A stretch of DNA of 64,000 bases, taken from assembly GCA_025210795.1 (NCBI GenBank), contig JAOAQZ010000037.1, positions 1 to 64,000 on the forward strand, written 5' to 3'. The notes below the pieces were generated by a model. It was not told where the DNA came from, searched no databases, and saw only the letters and a list, made by a program, of their open reading frames with translations. This DNA is from Cohaesibacter sp. (GTDB lineage: Bacteria; Pseudomonadota; Alphaproteobacteria; Rhizobiales; Cohaesibacteraceae). Of the stretch, positions 10,410 to 19,155 are shown in pieces. The translations under genes were made by a program, and so were the position numbers. How positions within the stretch are numbered: position 1 is the stretch's first letter; each line of letters starts with the position of its first letter.

Positions 10410-11564
10410 CTATTTTCCGCTTTTAAAGAGGGAGTAGATACCGCGATGGCGCGCGTCATGCAGAAGGCGTGCAATTTCCCCTTTTTTGCGGCGAGCGAAG
10501 TAAAGAGCATGGCCCAAAAGGCGCGCCTTGATCGTAGCTCCATAATGATAATAGGACGGCGTGATGGTGACATGCCCCATTTTGCCGACAAATCCACGCT
10601 TGAACTGGTGCAGATCGCAGTCTTTGTCTGCGCCGCCCAAATCATACCAGCGGCAGGTTGGATGGTCGATCAAATAGGACAAAATCGCCCAATGCTTCAC
10701 ATATCCGGCCTTGAGCGGCAGGGCTTTTTCATTTGTGGCCCCGTAAAGGTAGACCGCGCGCTCTCCACTTGCATCCACCACACCGCCAGCAATGGCCTCT
10801 CCATCCTGTTCGACAATCAGGATTTTGGGGCGCAGATGAGGCTCTTTCGCCTCCATCAGGTCTTTGAGTGTATCAATGGCTGATGTGTCATGGAAGGCTT
10901 TGCGCTCAAGCATTGAGTGATAGAGCTGCATGAAGGTCGCAAACCCTTCTTCGCCAGTTGCAAACCGGCAGGTCAGATTGTTCTTCTCGGCTTTTTTAAG
11001 GTTATAACGCCATTTTTGCGACAAGCTCGCCCGTGCCTGCTCATGCGAGATATGGGTATTGACGAAATAGCGCTCGGGCGATGCCAAGGCCTCCCCTTTT
11101 TGAAAACCGCACAGGGAAAAGATCTCCTCTTCCTGCGCAGAAATCTCGGGGTCAGCACGCGGGAAAAAGGTGAGAAAATATCCGCGCTGATGCGCATAGA
11201 TATCCTGAAGTCTTTCAACAGTTTGCAAAAGGATTTTCGGATTATCGTCTTGATCCTTATGGCGCCATAATGGCCCCCATTTTACAACGGCAATACCACC
11301 ACCGACCAAGGGGAATTTCATTTTCAGAACAACTGCAGCGCTTACCAGCTTTCCTTGGCGATAAAAAGCAATCCGCTCAAGTTGGTGCGGCTCCCAACGC
11401 AGAGCATTAAAGCACTCGGTCTGTTCGTGGATGATATCCCGAAACTGGATTGCAAGAGCATCCCAATCCTGAGGCTGGATAAAGCAAGCCTCCAGCGAAG
11501 GGGAACTCATTTCGCCCGTCTGCCGGGTCAGATCAAGGGATGAGGCAAGTTGTAGAGCACTCAT
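10410..11564 (-). CDS. FemAB-like aminoacyl/acyl transferase (GNAT fold)
   Basis: The product is 384 residues. The N-terminal half carries a GNAT-like region. The C-terminal half shows the FemAB/BioF2 pattern: 'SQKWRYNLKKAEKNNLTCRF' at about 180-200, 'FMQLYHSMLERKAF', 'GEAIAGGVVDASGERAVYLYGATNEK', and 'WYDLGGADKDCDLHQFKRGF'. Members of this family transfer amino acids or acyl groups to peptidoglycan precursors or other lipid-linked substrates. The start is ATG 11564, with AAGGA 9 nt upstream; it overlaps the stop of the ATP-grasp gene as ATGA, which implies translational coupling. A TTG 9 nt earlier is less likely. The close link to an ATP-grasp ligase and a flippase suggests modification of an exported lipid-linked molecule. 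Confidence 0.78.
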   Translation of the reverse strand: MSALQLASSLDLTRQTGEMSSPSLEACFIQPQDWDALAIQFRDIIHEQTECFNALRWEPHQLERIAFYRQGKLVSAAVVLKMKFPLVGGGIAVVKWGPLWRHKDQDDNPKILLQTVERLQDIYAHQRGYFLTFFPRADPEISAQEEEIFSLCGFQKGEALASPERYFVNTHISHEQARASLSQKWRYNLKKAEKNNLTCRFATGEEGFATFMQLYHSMLERKAFHDTSAIDTLKDLMEAKEPHLRPKILIVEQDGEAIAGGVVDASGERAVYLYGATNEKALPLKAGYVKHWAILSYLIDHPTCRWYDLGGADKDCDLHQFKRGFVGKMGHVTITPSYYHYGATIKARLLGHALYFARRKKGEIARLLHDARHRGIYSLFKSGK

Positions 11565-12802
11565 GACAGGCAATCCTTGCGAATGAATAATTTGAAGAAG
11601 AAGGGATGATCAAAGCGTCGGCGTGTTATGCTGCCAATCAGAGGCAGACTGTCCAGCAACGTTATGATGCCCGGCATCGGATCCCCGGGCGCAAAGCTTA
11701 TATCCAGATCATCTGCGATAAAGGCGCGGGCTGCCGTAACGGCTTTTGCAAGGGCTTGCCCTGCGGGCATAGTCCCTGCCCTCCATGCCTGCCGGATGGC
11801 ATCAAGCTCCCCCGACAGCCAGCTATATTTCAAGCCACTTGTCCCGATAAGTGCGGGAGCAGCTTTTATCTCGCCCTCGGTCAGATCAATCAATTGGTCA
11901 CCTAAAGACAAACCGCACTGTTCTGGCAAGGCATGGTTTCCGGCAATGCGCGGATTAAGCTCAAGAAAATGAATAGCACCCGTATCGTCATCAACCAGAT
12001 ATTGCGCACAGCCAATGCCGTTATAGCCAAGCGCGCGGATAAGAGCTGCGCTATAGGCTTGCAATTGTGGACAAGGGGGAATTGTTTTCCCCTCGATTGC
12101 CAGCCCCGAGCCATCTTCGCGATTGGTTCGGGTGATTTTGGCATGCAAATATCGGGTAATCTCACCGCCGCTGGCTGCGAAATAAATATTGTCGCGTTTT
12201 CCGGTTACGTGCCGCTGAATAAGAAGCTGGAATCGCGCGTCTTGCCAGACCGCATCATTGGCTTTGAGATCGTCTTCATCCGTGCAAGTGATGGCTTTTT
12301 GATTGCCCAAAAGCTGGTTTGAAATCAAAGGGCGGATCACCAGCGGAAAACCGATTGCGGATGCTTTTTCATAAAAATCCGCCTCATCAGACGTTTTGGC
12401 AAAGGGGGCAACTGGAATTGACAGTTCCTGAGCTTTTTCCAACAGCACCTGTTTATCCAGACAAAGCTTGATAAGATCAGGATCCATGGACCCGATACGG
12501 ATCGTCTTTGGCAATTCAAGCTGACCTTTTGCGATGGCCAGAATGACAGGTTCAGCCACTGGATAAATATCGCTTATTTCTGGATATTTCTCCAAAAATG
12601 CCGTCAAATCTTGCTGGAAGCGGGGCAAATCGCTTTGGTAGGACGTATGCTTCCACACCGCATCCACATAGCGAGACACCTCAGCTCCACGGTCATAGCC
12701 ATCAAGCCCGCATATAATGCGATAGCCGCGCATTTTCAGGCTACGCGCCAGAATATATGTGGGGCGATAATTCCCCAATAAGAGTGCTGTTCTTTCGCCC
12801 AC
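11561..12802 (-). CDS. ATP-grasp carboxylate-amine ligase-like protein
   Basis: The product is 413 residues with a Rossmann-like N-terminus ('TALLLGNYRPTYILARSLKMRG'), a central region 'CLDKQVLLEKAQELSIPVAPF' and 'GFPLVIRPLISNQLLGNQKA', and a C-terminal metal/ATP-binding block 'IGCAQYLVDDDTGAIHFLELNPRIAGNHAL'. This is the ATP-grasp fold of the carbamoyl-phosphate synthase/D-Ala-D-Ala ligase class, which joins a carboxylate to an amine or thiol via an acyl-phosphate. The E-L-N-P-R motif near 290 holds the Mg-binding Glu and Asn. It is the first gene of the minus-strand operon and is coupled to the FemAB-like gene by ATGA. The substrate is unknown; an amino-acid or amino-sugar ligation before export is an inference from context. 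Confidence 0.8.
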   Translation of the reverse strand: MGERTALLLGNYRPTYILARSLKMRGYRIICGLDGYDRGAEVSRYVDAVWKHTSYQSDLPRFQQDLTAFLEKYPEISDIYPVAEPVILAIAKGQLELPKTIRIGSMDPDLIKLCLDKQVLLEKAQELSIPVAPFAKTSDEADFYEKASAIGFPLVIRPLISNQLLGNQKAITCTDEDDLKANDAVWQDARFQLLIQRHVTGKRDNIYFAASGGEITRYLHAKITRTNREDGSGLAIEGKTIPPCPQLQAYSAALIRALGYNGIGCAQYLVDDDTGAIHFLELNPRIAGNHALPEQCGLSLGDQLIDLTEGEIKAAPALIGTSGLKYSWLSGELDAIRQAWRAGTMPAGQALAKAVTAARAFIADDLDISFAPGDPMPGIITLLDSLPLIGSITRRRFDHPFFFKLFIRKDCLS

Positions 12803-13094
12803 GCGGTTTCCCTGCCAAAGCTCGATGATAAAAATCGTAACAGCACAGCAGTTTAGGCAAAGTGTATGAAAACACTCCTTAGCGTGATGGGCGAATTGCC
12901 ACTATCGTTAACAATTGTTAAATCAACTATAAATAACCCTTTGGGTTGTACTGCCAAGCTAAGTCTCTATGCTGTTTTCGGGCAAAAGTGTTTGAGAGCT
13001 ATTTTTGATTTCAGGCAAGGGCACGTCGAGATAGGATGATTTTCCTGCATCCAAGCCGGGAAAACAGGCGATAACACACTAGAATTGTGGCTGT
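12803..13094. other. Divergent promoter region
   Basis: About 290 bp separate the minus-strand ATP-grasp operon from the plus-strand acetyltransferase gene. The stretch is AT-rich in the middle and must hold promoters for both directions. It contains a perfect 14-bp palindrome (12908-12921), listed separately, and a small AACCC-TTT-GGGTT repeat at 12935-12947. No gene is seen. Confidence 0.5.
12908..12921. promoter_or_regulatory. Perfect palindrome, candidate operator
   Basis: The sequence TTAACAATTGTTAA is a perfect 14-bp palindrome midway between two divergent genes. It lies in AT-rich DNA about 105 bp upstream of the ATP-grasp start and 174 bp upstream of the acetyltransferase start. A dimeric repressor or activator site serving both directions would look like this. 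No regulator gene is adjacent. Confidence 0.4.
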
Positions 13095-14186
13095 ATGTTT
13101 ACGATTGAGACGACCGAAGCATTTGATTTTTGCTCACATGAATATCGCGAGCTGTTTGCCAGATCTGACGCTTCTGCTTTTCAACATCCTGACTGGATGC
13201 ATGCCATGGCTACCCAGCTGGGGCCATCCATGCCTGCCGACCTCCTGATCGTCACAATCAGAGAGGAGCAGTCCGGCACGCTCGTCGCTCTTTTGCCATT
13301 TACCAAGAGAACCATCGGGCCTTTCAAGCTGCTTGAATTTTTAAATTTCGGTGTGGTGGATCATGCTTGTGCCACTCTTGATGCCAGCTTTTGCGAAAAA
13401 TTGCTGAGGCATGAAGACAAATATACCGATGAGCTGACAGACAAGCTTTCCAAGGCTCTTACACCCTATAACATCGTCTGGATCAAGCATGTGAGGGAAC
13501 GTGATTTATGGATATTATCCCTCTTTCCAAAAAGCTGGATTGCCGCTAAGGCCGATTTTTCCAGTCATGCTACGGAACTGGGCGACAATTTTGCAGACTG
13601 GAAGCTCAGTCATTTATCCGCCAACCGCCGTCATGACTTAAAGCGGAAAAGAGCGCGTCTGGCTAAACTTGGAGCACTTGAGTTTCGGCTCTTGCAAGAC
13701 CCGGCCGAGATCAAAGCGGCGTTTTCCTTTTTGCAGAAGGTGAGAAAAAGACGCTTTGAGCACGCCGAGGGAAAGGATTTTCTTCAGGAAAAGCGGTTTT
13801 ATGATTTTTACAGCGCACTTGCAGAAAATCCTGATCATCATGATTTAGCTGTCACCGCTTGTCTTACACTTGATGGGGCAATCATTGCGGCCTCTTTTGG
13901 CATCCTAAAGGGGGATCACTTTACCTTCCTTTTGCCCGGAGCCGATTACGAGCGTTTTTCTCGCGGATCACCCGGTAAGGTGCAGATCGACTATCTCATC
14001 GAGTGTTTGATGGAAAAAGGCGTTCGGGCCTTTGACTTTTCCATCGGAGATGAAGCCTATAAAACCACATTTGGCACAAGTCCTGAGGCCATTTTTACTA
14101 TCATGGGTTATCGTGGTCCTATCGGGCGCCTAGGGTTAGCTCTGATAAAAATTGCCAAAAAAGCCAAGACTTTATTGAGCTTATAG
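13095..14186 (+). CDS. CelD/BioF2-type GNAT acetyltransferase
   Basis: The product is 363 residues. Its pattern matches the Acetyltransf_6 (BioF2-like, formerly 'cellulose biosynthesis CelD') family: 'SDASAFQHPDWMHAMATQL' near the N-terminus, 'SANRRHDLKRKRARLAKLG' in the middle, 'KVRKRRFEHAEGKDFL' and 'RGSPGKVQIDYLIECLMEKGVRAFDFSIGDEAYKTTFG' towards the end. Alphaproteobacterial members are common in exopolysaccharide loci and are thought to acylate sugars or lipids. The gene is divergent from the ATP-grasp/FemAB/flippase operon and uses the same kind of chemistry as the FemAB-like protein, so it may modify the same product. No signal peptide is present; a cytoplasmic enzyme is expected. Confidence 0.78.
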   Translation: MFTIETTEAFDFCSHEYRELFARSDASAFQHPDWMHAMATQLGPSMPADLLIVTIREEQSGTLVALLPFTKRTIGPFKLLEFLNFGVVDHACATLDASFCEKLLRHEDKYTDELTDKLSKALTPYNIVWIKHVRERDLWILSLFPKSWIAAKADFSSHATELGDNFADWKLSHLSANRRHDLKRKRARLAKLGALEFRLLQDPAEIKAAFSFLQKVRKRRFEHAEGKDFLQEKRFYDFYSALAENPDHHDLAVTACLTLDGAIIAASFGILKGDHFTFLLPGADYERFSRGSPGKVQIDYLIECLMEKGVRAFDFSIGDEAYKTTFGTSPEAIFTIMGYRGPIGRLGLALIKIAKKAKTLLSL

Positions 14187-14315
14187 ACCTTACCCCATGA
14201 ATTCCCCCAGCCTTTATACAGATGTAGCATGACCTTGGCATCGCTGGTGGCGCATGTCAGACTGACATATGCCTATATCAATGCAAGTTATGCAGACAAG
14301 AAAGGGGACATTTGG

Positions 14316-14894
14316 ATGAAGAATGGATCACCCCTCTTTTCCATGAGGTTCATCAGTCTCAGCACCTTTGTCCTTGCCAGTATTTTTGGGAGCATGAGCG
14401 AGACAAACGCACAGAGCTATCATTGCGAGACAGCCATTGGGGCCACGCAAGCCTTTAAATCTGCCACATGGTGTGCAACCAGTTTTCTTGCCCCTCAAGG
14501 AGGGAACAGATACGGGCCAGGAAATCTTGCGCGGGATGGCGCTTGGTGTGAAGGGGTACGGGGCCATGGGATTGGCGAGAGAGTATTTTTCCAGATTGAG
14601 CAGTTTAATGCAGATGACACCCCTCTTGCATTTGATCGCCTGATTATCTCAAACGGCTATGACAAGAGCGCGCGCACCTTTCGCGCCAATGCGCGCCTTA
14701 AGGATATTATCATTACCGCTGATACCGGCTTTAGGATGCAAACCAGACTGGCTGATATATGGGGTGAACGTGTGATCATGCTTGGAGAGGCAGTCGCTGC
14801 CAAGACCTTGTCGGTTGAAATTCGGTCTGTCTATCCCGGTGAGGCTTATCAGGATAGCTGCCTTAGTCTCCTCACCCCTGATTACGGTATGTAG
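14316..14894 (+). CDS. Secreted protein with NADase-type glycan-binding domain
   Basis: The product is 192 residues with an N-terminal signal peptide ('FISLSTFVLASIFGSMSETNAQS', cleavage likely after NAQ/TNA). The mature part matches the discoidin-like, NADase-type glycan-binding domain: 'RYGPGNLARDGAWCEGVRGHG', 'IIISNGYDKSARTFRANARLK'-type core ('LIISNGYDKSARTFRANAR'), then 'SVEIRSVYPGEAYQDSCLSLL'. Cysteines in the N-terminal part suggest disulphides. The start ATG at 14316 has AAGGGG 8 nt upstream and begins the signal peptide; an ATG at 14229 would put 29 residues before it and is unlikely. No catalytic NADase domain is attached, so the protein is probably a periplasmic or surface glycan-binding accessory. 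It follows the acetyltransferase gene by 130 bp on the same strand. Confidence 0.68.
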   Translation: MKNGSPLFSMRFISLSTFVLASIFGSMSETNAQSYHCETAIGATQAFKSATWCATSFLAPQGGNRYGPGNLARDGAWCEGVRGHGIGERVFFQIEQFNADDTPLAFDRLIISNGYDKSARTFRANARLKDIIITADTGFRMQTRLADIWGERVIMLGEAVAAKTLSVEIRSVYPGEAYQDSCLSLLTPDYGM

Positions 14895-14922
14895 GGCACG
14901 GTCTTTATGCCGGCCTTTTGCT

Positions 14923-17091
14923 CTATGCAGGGTTTGGCGCAGGCATGGCCTGTCCCTCAATCAGAGGCTTATTGCCAGATCCCAAAGCATCCGTTTTGGA
15001 AATGGGAACATTTACGGCATCCAGCTCACGATGGACCGCATTCCATAGCTCATTTTTCACATGCCAGCGGCGTCCATATTCTGAAACATTGTAAATCAGG
15101 GCATATTGCGCATAGGGCCTGCCATTATCGAGGACCATCTCGCGGATTTCTGCGCGGGCTGGTTCCTTGTTCCAATCAATATATGTAACGCTTTTCAGAG
15201 CCTTTAGCAGGGCTGGGATCACCACTTCTGGCGGATGGACCGGATCAATATAAACGCGATCGCCAATTTGATACAATTCATCATGACCACCGGTGACACG
15301 GATCAGGTTTGCCTCGGTCGCTTTGGAGTTGGGGATGCAATGTAATTGCCCCAAGCCATCAATAGCGCGGATGGTTCGCCAAGAAATATCGGTGACCACC
15401 GCCTCTTCCCCGCCTTCAAAGGCAATGACGTCCCCCACATTAAAGGGTCGCTCAAGATTGAGCACGATACCAGAGAAGATATTGGCGACATTGGCCTGAA
15501 TGGCCAGACCGATGATCATGGCAAGAAGACCTGAGGTTGCCAGAAGGCTGGTCAGCTCCTTATGCATGACAAAGGCAATCACGCCAAAGATCGCGAACAG
15601 ATAAACCACCGCCTTTGTAAAGGCGCGGATCGAACTTGGCACTTTGCGTGCGGCCCGCTGCTCCAGCGGCGTCCAGATAAAGCGCTCAATCGCCATGGAA
15701 ACCAGCGCAGCCCCGATCAGCCACCAAAGGGCTTCATAGACTGGGGCAATCATGTCGACATAATAAAACTCAAAATTCTGGAAAGCGAAGTTCAAAACAA
15801 GGCTGCCCGCTGCCGACAACAGCAAAGGCCAGCAGACAAGGCGTAATAGCCAGCTTTGCAGGTTCCAGAAGAGCTGTTGCCCGTCGCGCTTGTGATCCAT
15901 GAAATGGCAAAGATAGAGCCAACAAGGCCAAAGATTGCGATATAAACCAGATAATTGGTCGGCAGCACGTCCGAGAGAGAGAGAAACAGCACCATCGACA
16001 GCAACGATCCCCACGCCCAATTGGGAGAAATCGGGGCTTGGCTTACCAAAGCCCACAAAGGTGGGATTGCCCAATCCGCTGGCGCGCACAATTTCCTGCG
16101 AGATCCATGACCGATCAGAGACCAGCCCCAACGTGACACCCAATGCGTTGGCTTCCTTTAGCCTGTGCTGATAGGTCCCACCATCGGTGAGGCCAGCACC
16201 AACCACATCCACCACATAAATGAGATTGTTTTTGTTAAGCACCTGATGGCGGAAGCTCGTGCCGATTAGCTTGCTGCCGTAATTGCGGCGCACATCCATA
16301 AAATTGGTTTCAAAGCGTGCTTTGACCCGGTAGCGCTGATACTTCAAATCGCCGATGGTCTCGGTCCGGTCCGGCTTGTCCAGTTTGACCGGCTCAACAG
16401 CATTGTCAAAAATCACATTCTGCGGTTCGAAATCACCGCGATAACGGAACCAGATGGCAAATTCCAGCTCAATGGTCTCTTTGGCCTTGTCATAGTCAGA
16501 GACCTTTTCAACAAGGATGCCGGAATAGACCACATTGGTCTTATACATGAAGCGATCATTGACATAGAGCGCCCGGCCATCACGCACAGCCTGAATGTAA
16601 TTTTCGACCTCACCTTGAGCGATTGGCTGCAATTGAGTGGGGGCAGAAATGATCTGCCTGCCATCATAGACACCGACCTGTATAGGCTTATTGGCCGCCC
16701 CTGCCCCATCAAACTCGATGGGACCGGCAAAACCGTCAATCGGCTCGCCATCTTTGAGGGCTTCATATAGAGCCTTGCGCTGCTGCGCGCCCACCCCAGC
16801 CTGGCCGGCCTTCATCACCTTAAGCAGGGCCTGACCAATCACATTGGCGCTTTCATAGCCATAGGCGGCGACCCAGTCGGGAGAGGTTTTGAAACGCTCG
16901 ATAAAGGAATTGCGGAAGTTCTGCACCTTCTGGTTTGCGGTGTCATACATCAAGGGGCCAGTTGTCATGGTGCTGTCGGCGTATGATGCAAAGCTCTTGC
17001 GACCAAAATTCTTGGCAAACGATGCCGTGGCCAATCTGTGCGAGCCCACGATATTTTTGATGGCCTTGACGTTTCGAAGCTCTGCAATCAC
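14923..17091 (-). pseudogene. Chimeric channel, 3' part: rest of binding domain, pLGIC-like domain, MscS core
   Basis: This piece has about 722 codons, opening downstream of the amber codon; the GTG at 17091 is not a credible start because it lies inside the binding-protein fold and has no export signal before it. It holds the end of the Peripla_BP_6 domain (to about residue 155), the ligand-gated-channel-like domain (about 185-365), a stretch of about 33 codons read in the wrong frame (15890-15985; the correct frame gives 'VLPTNYLVYIAIFGLVGSIF', a membrane helix), and the MscS pore and beta domain. It ends 'IEGQAMPAPNPA'. Confidence 0.65.
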
Positions 17092-17106
17092 CTTGGAAGC
17101 CAGATC

Positions 17107-17919
17107 CTAGTCCATTGCAAGATAGAGGGCATCGGAATCATTGGCGGTCTTTATCTCTTCGGCGATGCGTTTCACGTCCGCGTCAAGGTTGGTGCCAGTT
17201 GCATCAAGCCCCCAGCTATGGCGAAGCGGGATGCCAAAGCGCACGAACGTTTCGGTGAAGGTCTTGGCGGCCTCCCCGTGGGCGCTGCTATCATAGACGA
17301 TTGAGACCAGCTTTTCCTGAAGCACATTGCGCATATAATTGGCGCGAAACTGCGTCTCCAATTTATCATCAAAGCTGGGCGCAAAAAGAGACGGATGAAG
17401 AGTGCTCAGGGATTGAGCCTGCGGAGAAATCACCATCAAAGGGATGTGAGCTTCATCCGCCAGTTCGGCGACCTTTGCAACATTTTGCGCCTGCCACGGG
17501 CCAACAATGCCGATGACGCTGTTATCTGCCAATGCTTTGCGGGTCTGATCAATCGTGGCGGTCTCTTCGCCTTTGTTATCAAAGACTTCAACGCCGATAT
17601 ACTGCCCCTCGATCCCGCCAGCGTCATTGATTGCACGAGCATAAAGCTCAGCACCATTGCGCATGGCCTGTCCGGTTGCAGAGAGCTTGCCCGTCATAGG
17701 TGCAATAACGGCGATTTTGTAATCGCTTTGGTAAGTGGTCTCAAACAGGGCGGTGCGGGCAATAAGCGATGAGATCACCGAGACGACGACCAGAAGCACC
17801 ATGATAAGGCTGAGCTTTGCCCATTTCGAACGTTTGTGCCACAGCATATCAAGAAGCGAAGTGCTTTTCCTGGCTGGCTTGCCACCGAATTTTGACGGTT
17901 CAATTCTCTCGTTCATCAC
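17107..17919 (-). pseudogene. Chimeric channel, 5' part: membrane anchor and start of binding-protein domain
   Basis: This piece has 270 codons from ATG 17919 to the amber codon at 17107. It encodes a basic N-terminus, one membrane helix ('WAKLSLIMVLLVVVSVISSL') and roughly the first two thirds of a Peripla_BP_6 domain, ending 'DSDALYLAMD'. The frame continues directly after the TAG as 'DLASKVIAELRNVKAIKNIV', the normal next strand and helix of the same fold. If no readthrough occurs, the product would be an anchored, incomplete binding protein. Confidence 0.65.
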
Positions 17920-18238
17920 ACTTCACTTTATATAACTTGGCGTTTCAATAGCGTGGGCAGCGGGGCCAGCCAGGCCGGGACGACAAGGGTATTGATAAAG
18001 GTGCCGGTAGCTGGAGTTGCTCTAGCAAAGCCTAGGAAAAATGAAGAAAAGTCCCTTTGGACAAACATTGCCCCACCCCGAAAACCAACAGGCCATGCTG
18101 GTACAAACTAAAATTGAATTCTCAGGCCCAGGCCTGTAGATATGTATTTTCACCGCGACGATAAATACAGACTTTAAGATAGACTGCGATGACAATACTG
18201 CTATCCTGAGTTGTGACTGCGTTTTTTTGGGGGGTGGG
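17920..18238. other. Divergent intergenic region
   Basis: About 320 bp lie between the chimeric channel start and the TolC-like start on the other strand. It should hold promoters for both. No gene, clear hairpin or recognised operator is seen. Confidence 0.35.
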
Positions 18239-19134
18239 ATGTTTCGGTACCAAAGAAGCTATGGGAGAATAGCAGTTTTTCTGCTCGCTCTTTTCCCCAT
18301 ACAGCTTTTTGCCCCTCATCAGGTCAGAGCAGCCTCTTTTCTTGATGATTTGCGCCATGCGGTGGAAAATCACGACAGAGTGAAAGCCGCCCACTCCAGC
18401 ACCGAGGCCAGTCGTCAGCGTGTGCGAGTGAGCAAGGGTGATCTCTTCCCCAAGCTTAATCTCAAAGCCAGTGCCGGTCGCGAGCGGATCCTTAATCCCT
18501 CAAGCGCCATACCCATCTTAATTTCACCAGCGCCAGCGTGGAAGCCACCCAGTTGATCTGGGATTTTTGGTGCCACCCAGACCAAGGTGAAAAAGGCAAA
18601 GCTGCGTCTTGCGCGCGCTCAGCTAGGTATTTTGCAAACTCGCCAAGAGGTGATGTTTCAGGCCATTCGAGCCGCACTACAAGTGAAACGCTCCCAAGCC
18701 GTGCTTGATTATGCCAACCGGTCAGAGGCTAGCGTGCGACGCCAAACCGGTCTGGAAGAAGCCAAGCTTCAGTCTGGGGGCGGCTATTCGACCGATGTGT
18801 TGCAAGCCAAGACCCAATTGGCTGGCGCCAAGACACGCCGCTTGTATGCCCAGCGCGCCAAAAAGCTGGCCATGAACTGCTACCGGCATTTCGCCATCGC
18901 AAGGCCGATGTCGGCTCTATGAAGGTGCTTGGCTCTGTCCTGCGCGAATTGCCTTCAAATCCTGAAGAAGCGCTGAAAATTGCCTCACGCCATAATACCA
19001 AAATCCAGATCGCCCGGATTGATGAAACGATTGCCAAAAAGAGCATCAAGGAAAGTCGCCGTTCCGGTTTTTTGCCCAAGCTCGATCTGGTGGGAAAGAC
19101 CGAATATAACGACAATGTCAGCGGCCCAATCTGA
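18239..19134 (+). pseudogene. TolC-family outer-membrane efflux protein, decayed
   Basis: The N-terminus is good: ATG 18239 after a G-rich run, a signal peptide ('GRIAVFLLALFPIQLFAPHQ', 'VRAASF'), then the TolC helical pattern 'NHDRVKAAHSSTEASRQRVR' and 'GDLFPKLNLKASAG'. A frameshift near 18505 moves the sequence to another frame ('KAKLRLARAQLGILQTRQEV'), and another near 18915 to a third ('NPEEALKIASRHNTKIQIAR', 'KSIKESRRSGFLPKLDLVGK'). It breaks off just after 'YNDNVSGPI' at 19134, so most of the second structural repeat, including its outer-membrane strands and periplasmic helices, is missing. About 300 codons remain of the usual 430-480. It is the first gene of a type I secretion set (TolC, ABC, HlyD). 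Confidence 0.75.
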
Positions 19135-19155
19135 TGTGCTGCTGGCTGGCGTGAT

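Larger units (their letters stand above)
14923..17919 (-). pseudogene. Chimeric channel: periplasmic binding protein + pLGIC-like domain + MscS, interrupted
   Basis: One gene of about 998 codons is readable on the minus strand. Residues about 35-55 form a membrane anchor. About 65-430 match the branched-chain amino-acid binding protein fold (Peripla_BP_6: 'KIAVIAPMTGKLSATGQAMR', 'VIGIVGPWQAQNVAKVAELA', 'SPDWVAAYGYESANVIGQAL'). About 460-640 resemble the extracellular domain of pentameric ligand-gated channels ('FAIWFRYRGDF', 'YQRYRVKARFETNFMDVRR', 'SGLGNPTFVGFGKPSPDF'). Five hydrophobic segments and a canonical MscS core follow ('GLAIQANVANIFSGIVLNLE', 'RPFNVGDVI'). An amber codon (17107-17109) and two compensating frameshifts (at the (GA)6 run 15973-15984 and near 15890) interrupt it. 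The MscS part is fully conserved, so loss may be recent. Family assignments for the ends are firm; the middle one is by eye. Confidence 0.72.

Noticed and set aside
17107..17109. Programmed recoding of the amber codon (pyrrolysine or readthrough)
   Set aside because: No recoding signal or machinery is visible, and the same gene carries two further lesions.
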